NCBI GenBank assembly: GCA_030374805.1
Contig: JARGSG010000090.1
Span: 62,001-126,000, forward strand
Direction: 5' to 3'
Length of the DNA stretch: 64,000 nt
Source: Gracilaria gracilis
Lineage: Eukaryota > Rhodophyta > Florideophyceae > Gracilariales > Gracilariaceae
The position numbers and the translations under genes were made by a program. Below are positions 59,445 to 64,000 of the stretch, in pieces (position 1 is the stretch's first letter; the number at the start of each line of letters is the position of its first letter). A model generated the notes under the pieces. That model saw only the letters and a list, made by a program, of their open reading frames with translations. It was not told the DNA's origin and did no database searches.

Positions 59445-60746
59445 ATGTTTACTTTAGAACACAATTCGCACCAAATGTTCTACTTCACCCACCCTCATTC
59501 CCACCACCTACCAACGGTACCACATATGTTTCCAGACAAACGCACAAACATTTCCTTTCTTTCTCTCTATAATGCCTTCTTATTTCAACTTTACGCATTC
59601 AGAATAATTCAAGAACATCGGCAGAAGAGAAAAATCAGGAAGAAAAGAAGATACGCAAAAAGCGTTAAGTATCTGCGAAAGGCATTACTGCACCCACGAT
59701 TTAACACAACACCATGGCGACAATTGCTAAGATGCGGTACCGACAAGGACTTCCTGGTCTCCACCAGTTTCCCCAAGTCATGTTTCGAGCGTGACTTGCC
59801 TCCCTGGTTTTCCAAAGCGAGAGCGAACGGCAAATATAGGTCACCATTTCGACACACGCTTACAAAAAGTGGTAGACATCCAATACTAGCAACCATAGAT
59901 TTACTTGGACTGGTGCTGTGGTACATGAAAAGCGGAGATGTTGAATATGCACTTAGTCTAATATTTGGTATAAATACTTCGACAGTGTCAAAATGGTTGG
60001 ACTGTGGAATGTAACTCTTGCACTCTGTAGTGTTGGACAAATCTCAATCTTGCTTTCGGATTCAATGGCCAACGGAAGCGGGAATGCGAGCGTCTGCTGA
60101 ACTGCTGCGAAGAAATAGATTGCACGGCTTTGCTCTACTCGGCGTCTTCAGTATTAGTGATGGATCTCGGCTCTCTGCTCCTGACTTCGACGACCCTGAC
60201 ACACAAAACGCATTCTACAATTCTATGGGGGAAAAAGTAGAGGCCACCAATCTCTTGGTCTGGGATTTCAAGGGAGAGATAATTCATGCAGCTTTAAACT
60301 TTCCCGGGAGCTGGCACGATAGCAAACTGGCATACGTATCCGGACTTTATTGGCCGTCCTTAGCTCCTGATTGCAACAACCCCCCTGGATATGCCATACT
60401 GGGCGATAGCGCGTTTGTGAATGATACTCGAACTGGAAAGGTTGTTAGAGCACGAAAGGTTCACGAAAAAAAATATCCCTGTATCTGATGGGTGAGTTGC
60501 CATTGAAATTCTGCTTCAACGTATATATCCGAGCGAAAGACAGAGTGCTGAATGGGAGTGTGGGGTCTAAAGGCACCGTTTCGTAGATTAACCAGAAAGC
60601 TTCCTGCGGATGATTACAAGCGTGATAGGCTGCTTAGCCTTGCGGCTCATTTGGTGAACTACAGAACTCGAGTGGCAGGTCTGAATCAAATAGCGTCCGT
60701 ATACAGTCGGTGTGCTAGACCCAATGTTGGGCAGCCTTCACATTAA
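59445..60746 (+). mobile_element. Harbinger-type (DDE_Tnp_4-like) transposase, decayed
   Basis: Starting at the ATG at 59445, the frame gives a basic N-terminus (HRQKRKIRKKRRYAK), then HPILATIDLLGLVLWYM and INTSTVSKWLDCGM, the helix-turn-helix-like part. A TAA at 60012 interrupts it in frame and the reading continues unchanged: FALLGVFSISDGSRLSAP with the first Asp, LNFPGSWHDSKLA with the second, and GYAILGDSAF. After 60488 the frame is lost, then regained near 60552 as MGVWGLKAPFRRLTRKLPAD with the C-terminal LVNYRTRVAGLNQI block. It is a different subfamily from the copy at 8377-9342. It is inactive as written. Confidence 0.75.
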
Positions 60747-62065
60747 AACCACCACTGTAATATTTGTGACCCAGAACGAGACAGAGCCAGTGGCCCCAGT
60801 CTGTTGTAAACAGAAGAACATCATTCGCAGCGCTAGTCCTTGTATAGCGTTCCCCTCAATGTGAAGCCCGGCAAGCCTTACTCAGATACTTTTCATATCT
60901 TCCAAAGAAACGCTCCAGAAGGTCAAACACATATCTGTTCAGTAAACCATACGAATGAATTCGGTGTAAAATGTAGAGCAAACCCCAAAGAGGGTACGTG
61001 TCCACCAGGGTGTCCGAGTCCTGCTCCCACAAAAGGGCGAACTCAGAAGTAGAGCCCTTTGCCCGTGCGCGTTCCGCGTGGCAGCCGGGTGTAAACCGGA
61101 GACGGTGCTGGAATAACCTGCAGAGGTAAAGAAGAGCGTGGGCCTAGAGAGGATCAAGAGAGAACGAGTCTAGAAGTGGAGCGAACGGTGCCGTAAGACG
61201 GTGTAATGCTCCTACGGAGAACTATACTAGCGAAGGTACGGCCCGTGCCAACAGCGGGAACAGGGCCGATAGCAGAACGAGACACACACACGAGTGTCCA
61301 AATATAACTCTATACAGAGACGGAAGCGAGACCTGCACCAGGAAAACGATGAACTAAACAAAGATCCGGTACCTCGGTGAACGACAACAAATACAACCTG
61401 ATACTGGGGTACTCAATGAAACAAGCCAGAAACTGGTAGTAAAGAACTTCCTTAGGGACCCTGAGGGGTGATTGTACCGAAACCAGTCGTGGTTACTCTC
61501 CTAAGAACAGTCATGAACCTACGTAGGCAGTAGCAACCATGACCCGGCCTTCGGGATGAAGACCACGTACTTCAAGAAGAAGATACGACTCAGGTGAGTT
61601 TTACTTAGTAGCTTCAGGGCGATATCGCCCGAGCATATATACTATCTACTTTATCTATCGCCCGAGCATATATACTATCTACTTTATCTAGGGCTGCGCA
61701 CTCCCACGAGGGCTATACACGTGGACAACCGAGTGTCAGGGTGCCAAGGTATCTACCCAGCGGGTGTGACGCCAAATAGTTGGACAAATATGCCACAAGG
61801 CCCTACTGTACACCTATTTCATAGGTTCTATCCCCGATTCACCTAACAAGGTACGTCCCAACAATATTTCCAATTTCACCCGAAACGGGGTCCATATTCA
61901 TAGTCTGACACGTTAGGGCTCAATGGATAGAGCTCCATTATGAGAAACTTCATTGTGCCGACATCGGATTGCCATTGCTCCACATCTCCCCCTTCTTAGC
62001 CAGGGGTTCGCGCTTCGGTCGGCGGGAAGGCGCCGGCGACCAGTACGTATATACTGAGCCTCAGA
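60747..62065. other. Noncoding stretch, probably transposon-derived, unidentified
   Basis: No frame of note apart from a short Cys/Pro-rich one near 60930-61050. The base pattern (GTGA/GAAC-rich, many short direct repeats) and position before an ATG-led frame at 62066 resemble an element leader, but no ends could be fixed. Confidence 0.35.
61624..61689. repeat. 33-bp perfect tandem duplication
   Basis: ATCGCCCGAGCATATATACT plus 13 more bases occurs twice in tandem (61624-61656 and 61657-61689). No function is evident. Confidence 0.9.
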
Positions 62066-62189
62066 ATGGCGGACTCCGAGACTTCGGCAATACCTTCACA
62101 GCTTTCTGAACCAACGCCTGGTACACGAAATCACTCTTCTCCGACTTCGCGGCCAAAACTATCATCTCCAACCTTCTCTCCTACAGCAG
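62066..62189 (+). pseudogene. Start of an unidentified frame cut by the LTR at 62190
   Basis: The ATG at 62066 opens MADSETSAIPSQLSEP and a Ser/Pro/Thr-rich run that stays open for 41 codons, to the first base of the LTR. The rest would lie beyond the element and the window edge. It could be a host gene start or the start of an older element. Confidence is low because of length. Confidence 0.4.
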
Positions 62190-62453
62190 TGTAGTGGATG
62201 AAGGCATCCACTTCGGCACTGAAGTAGATATAGACATCCACTTCAGCACCATAGCTCCACCAAGGATTGCTGCACCCACGCTCGGGTGGCATTACCTCCT
62301 ACATAGTTAGTGTACCGTAGTAGTTTTCTGAAGCAGAAGACATCGGCAGTGGTGTACTTAAGACACCACATCTCTACCTCTTCAGTAAAATCAGAGGTAT
62401 CGAACCTCAACACTCAGCACCCCTCTTGCGCATTGCAACCACACAAGCGCACA
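62190..62453 (+). repeat. 5' LTR of the second young gypsy copy
   Basis: Begins TGTAGTGGAT and ends AAGCGCACA like the other two LTRs of this family. It is preceded by CAGCAG; a target duplication cannot be checked inside the window. Confidence 0.9.
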
Positions 62454-64000
62454 GTGATCACTGCCGATACTGGTTGTATCGCGTTTCGCTTGTTCGATCA
62501 CCACAATGGCGTCCGCTTCGACGCCGACCGCTCAGTCTGGAGAAGAAATGGAATATCTTTTTCAGCAACCATCGTCCGTAGCCTTTTCCGTGGACCACCC
62601 AAGACTCTCCAACACCAATCCGAGGTCAATTCGGATATTTTTACGTCAGTACGACCAGTATTCGAAGGAAGTCATGGAACGAGCGCTACAGCTTTCGGTC
62701 ATTGACTCAACCACCACCGAGCCTGTCCGCCCGGTCAGTATTTGCTTCTGTGTAGACTCCGAATGGCTTCAGTCCTGTATTGATTTGGAATACATTCCTA
62801 CGGTCAAGATGTCCGAGGACCTTACAGATGCCAAACTTCGTAGGTATTTGGAAACCGAAGCCGAGGAGGAAAAAGACACTATGACGGTGACAGAAATTAA
62901 TGCTATAATCAAACGTGAACTTTCGATGGACATGTCTGACAGCTCCTCCCGCTCGCGAATGAAGGGGCTTTTCACGTCGTATGTGTCTACGTTGCGTAGG
63001 AATGGGCTCATTTGGGTAATGAATGACCATCCTAAATTATCAGTCAAGCACATTGTAGCTACTATCCGTCCCAGAACATTGCAACAACGTCTCGAAACGG
63101 ACCTGGAACTGGTGTATTCACCTCTGAAGAAGGACTTCAAAGGTTTTATGAAACACGCAATGTCTGTGTCCGAAGCATTTCAGATCGTAGACAATGGTCC
63201 ACCCTCTAGAACGCGAGTTTCAAAACCCCGCAAAGGAAACTTTGTAAGTTTTGCCACGAGTAGCGAGTCCCCAGCCCCCCCAAGCTCTTCAACAGAGCAG
63301 AAGCGCGCAAGCCAGAAATCCAAACGACTTCCCCCGTTCTGTCCGCACGAACCATGCCAGCGTGAAGGTGAACGGCATTGGATTGATGATTGTACGAAGG
63401 CCACCGCTGTCGAGAAGGAAGCTCTGAAAGCTCATCTTTCAGCCAAGAAGGCAGCGGATGGACCTGCCAAGAACACAAGGTCTCACAAAATCAAAGCGAA
63501 GCCAGGTAGTGTGGGACGTGTGAAACCTGCCCAGTACTCTCCAGACGCAAGCTGTTCTGTTACTGTTTCCGATGGCATGACTTCCGTGGAGACTTCCGGT
63601 CGCTGTGATGATGGCAGTGACGACAGCATTGTGTCACCTACACTCGCAGAGTCAGCTGCCTTGCAAGGTGTCGGGAAGATTTCCGCTATCAAGAAGGTCA
63701 CGTTGGCTGTGGCACTAAGGAAGGATAATCAGGCAGAAGCAGAGAGTTTCTCTTTTTCACGCACATGGACAGTACCGCGCACCATTCTACACCTGGCATC
63801 TGGAAACTTGGCACTCATGAAGATCTCATTTTTGGTTGCTGATAACGATCTGGCTTGTGAGAATCTACTCATCGGCAGACCCGTACTGCAGCATTTGCGT
63901 GTAGACACTCATACTCTGCTGGACAGAAACCGCTTCGCGTTGAATGGGGCAGACTGCTCACAAGTCGGAAACCCCACATCCACTTCGGCAGGTGGGTACG
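62190..64000 (+). mobile_element. Second copy of the young Ty3/gypsy chromovirus, cut by the window end
   Basis: A 264-bp LTR (62190-62453) with about four differences from the copy at 31521 is followed by the same leader and gag start (ATG at 62506). Near-identical sequence runs through the zinc knuckle and protease region to the window edge. The coding region is open as far as it is visible. The 3' half and target duplication lie outside. It belongs to the same family as 31521-36848 and is of similarly recent age. Confidence 0.9.

Noticed and set aside
1-64000. tRNA, rRNA or other structured RNA genes
   Set aside because: I scanned for tRNA-like internal boxes and rRNA-like blocks by eye and found none convincing. 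A covariance search (tRNAscan-SE or Infernal) would be decisive.

Overview
The window is eukaryotic nuclear DNA from an intron-poor, transposon-rich genome. The evidence is GT-AG intron logic in one gene, TATA-type promoters, C2H2 zinc-finger, SET-domain and NB-ARC/WD40 proteins, and Ty3/gypsy, Ty1/copia, LINE, piggyBac, Harbinger-type and MITE elements. Large genes (over 4 kb) have no introns. This style fits a red alga such as a florideophyte, but an oomycete-like or other protist genome cannot be excluded from sequence alone, so the taxon is an inference.

Region by region. 1-7.6 kb: a 1403-residue TIR-NB-ARC-WD40 receptor-like gene, its duplicated 3' flank carrying an extra 377-bp structured insert, and the relic of another WD40 gene end. 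8.4-12 kb: a decayed Harbinger-type (DDE) transposase and a piggyBac-type transposase, the latter closed only by in-frame stop codons. 13.6-14.5 kb: a hypothetical gene best read as two exons. 15.7-16.5 kb: a MITE with TA target duplication and repeated perfect palindromes. 17.0-22.6 kb: a broken Ty3/gypsy element on the minus strand with 433-bp LTRs. 22.75-24.1 kb: a LINE relic. 24.6-25.2 kb: a TIR-only gene on the minus strand whose predicted catalytic Glu is Gln. 27.5-31.5 kb: a second TIR-NB-ARC-WD40 gene, hit in its last codons by a very young Ty3/gypsy chromovirus (31.5-36.8 kb). 37.9-44.3 kb: a cluster of C2H2 zinc-finger genes with duplicated promoters, one divergent partner gene and relic copies. 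45.3 kb: a small GC-rich Ala/Ser/Lys-rich protein. 49.9-50.6 kb: a SET-domain protein on the minus strand. 51.3-58.9 kb: a second LINE copy split by a broken Ty1/copia element (193-bp LTRs, GATAA duplication). 59.4-60.7 kb: another Harbinger-type transposase. 62.2-64.0 kb: the start of another copy of the young Ty3/gypsy family, which runs off the window.

The most coherent host theme is a local TIR/STAND family: two full TIR-NB-ARC-WD40 genes, one TIR-only gene with a substituted catalytic position, and one WD40 relic. The two full genes lie in a direct segmental duplication about 25 kb apart. Their last WD40 repeats form a GC-rich block that differs sharply in base composition from the rest of the gene. 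By family knowledge (STAND NTPases, TIR NADases) these look like self/non-self or pathogen sensors; that role is inferred.
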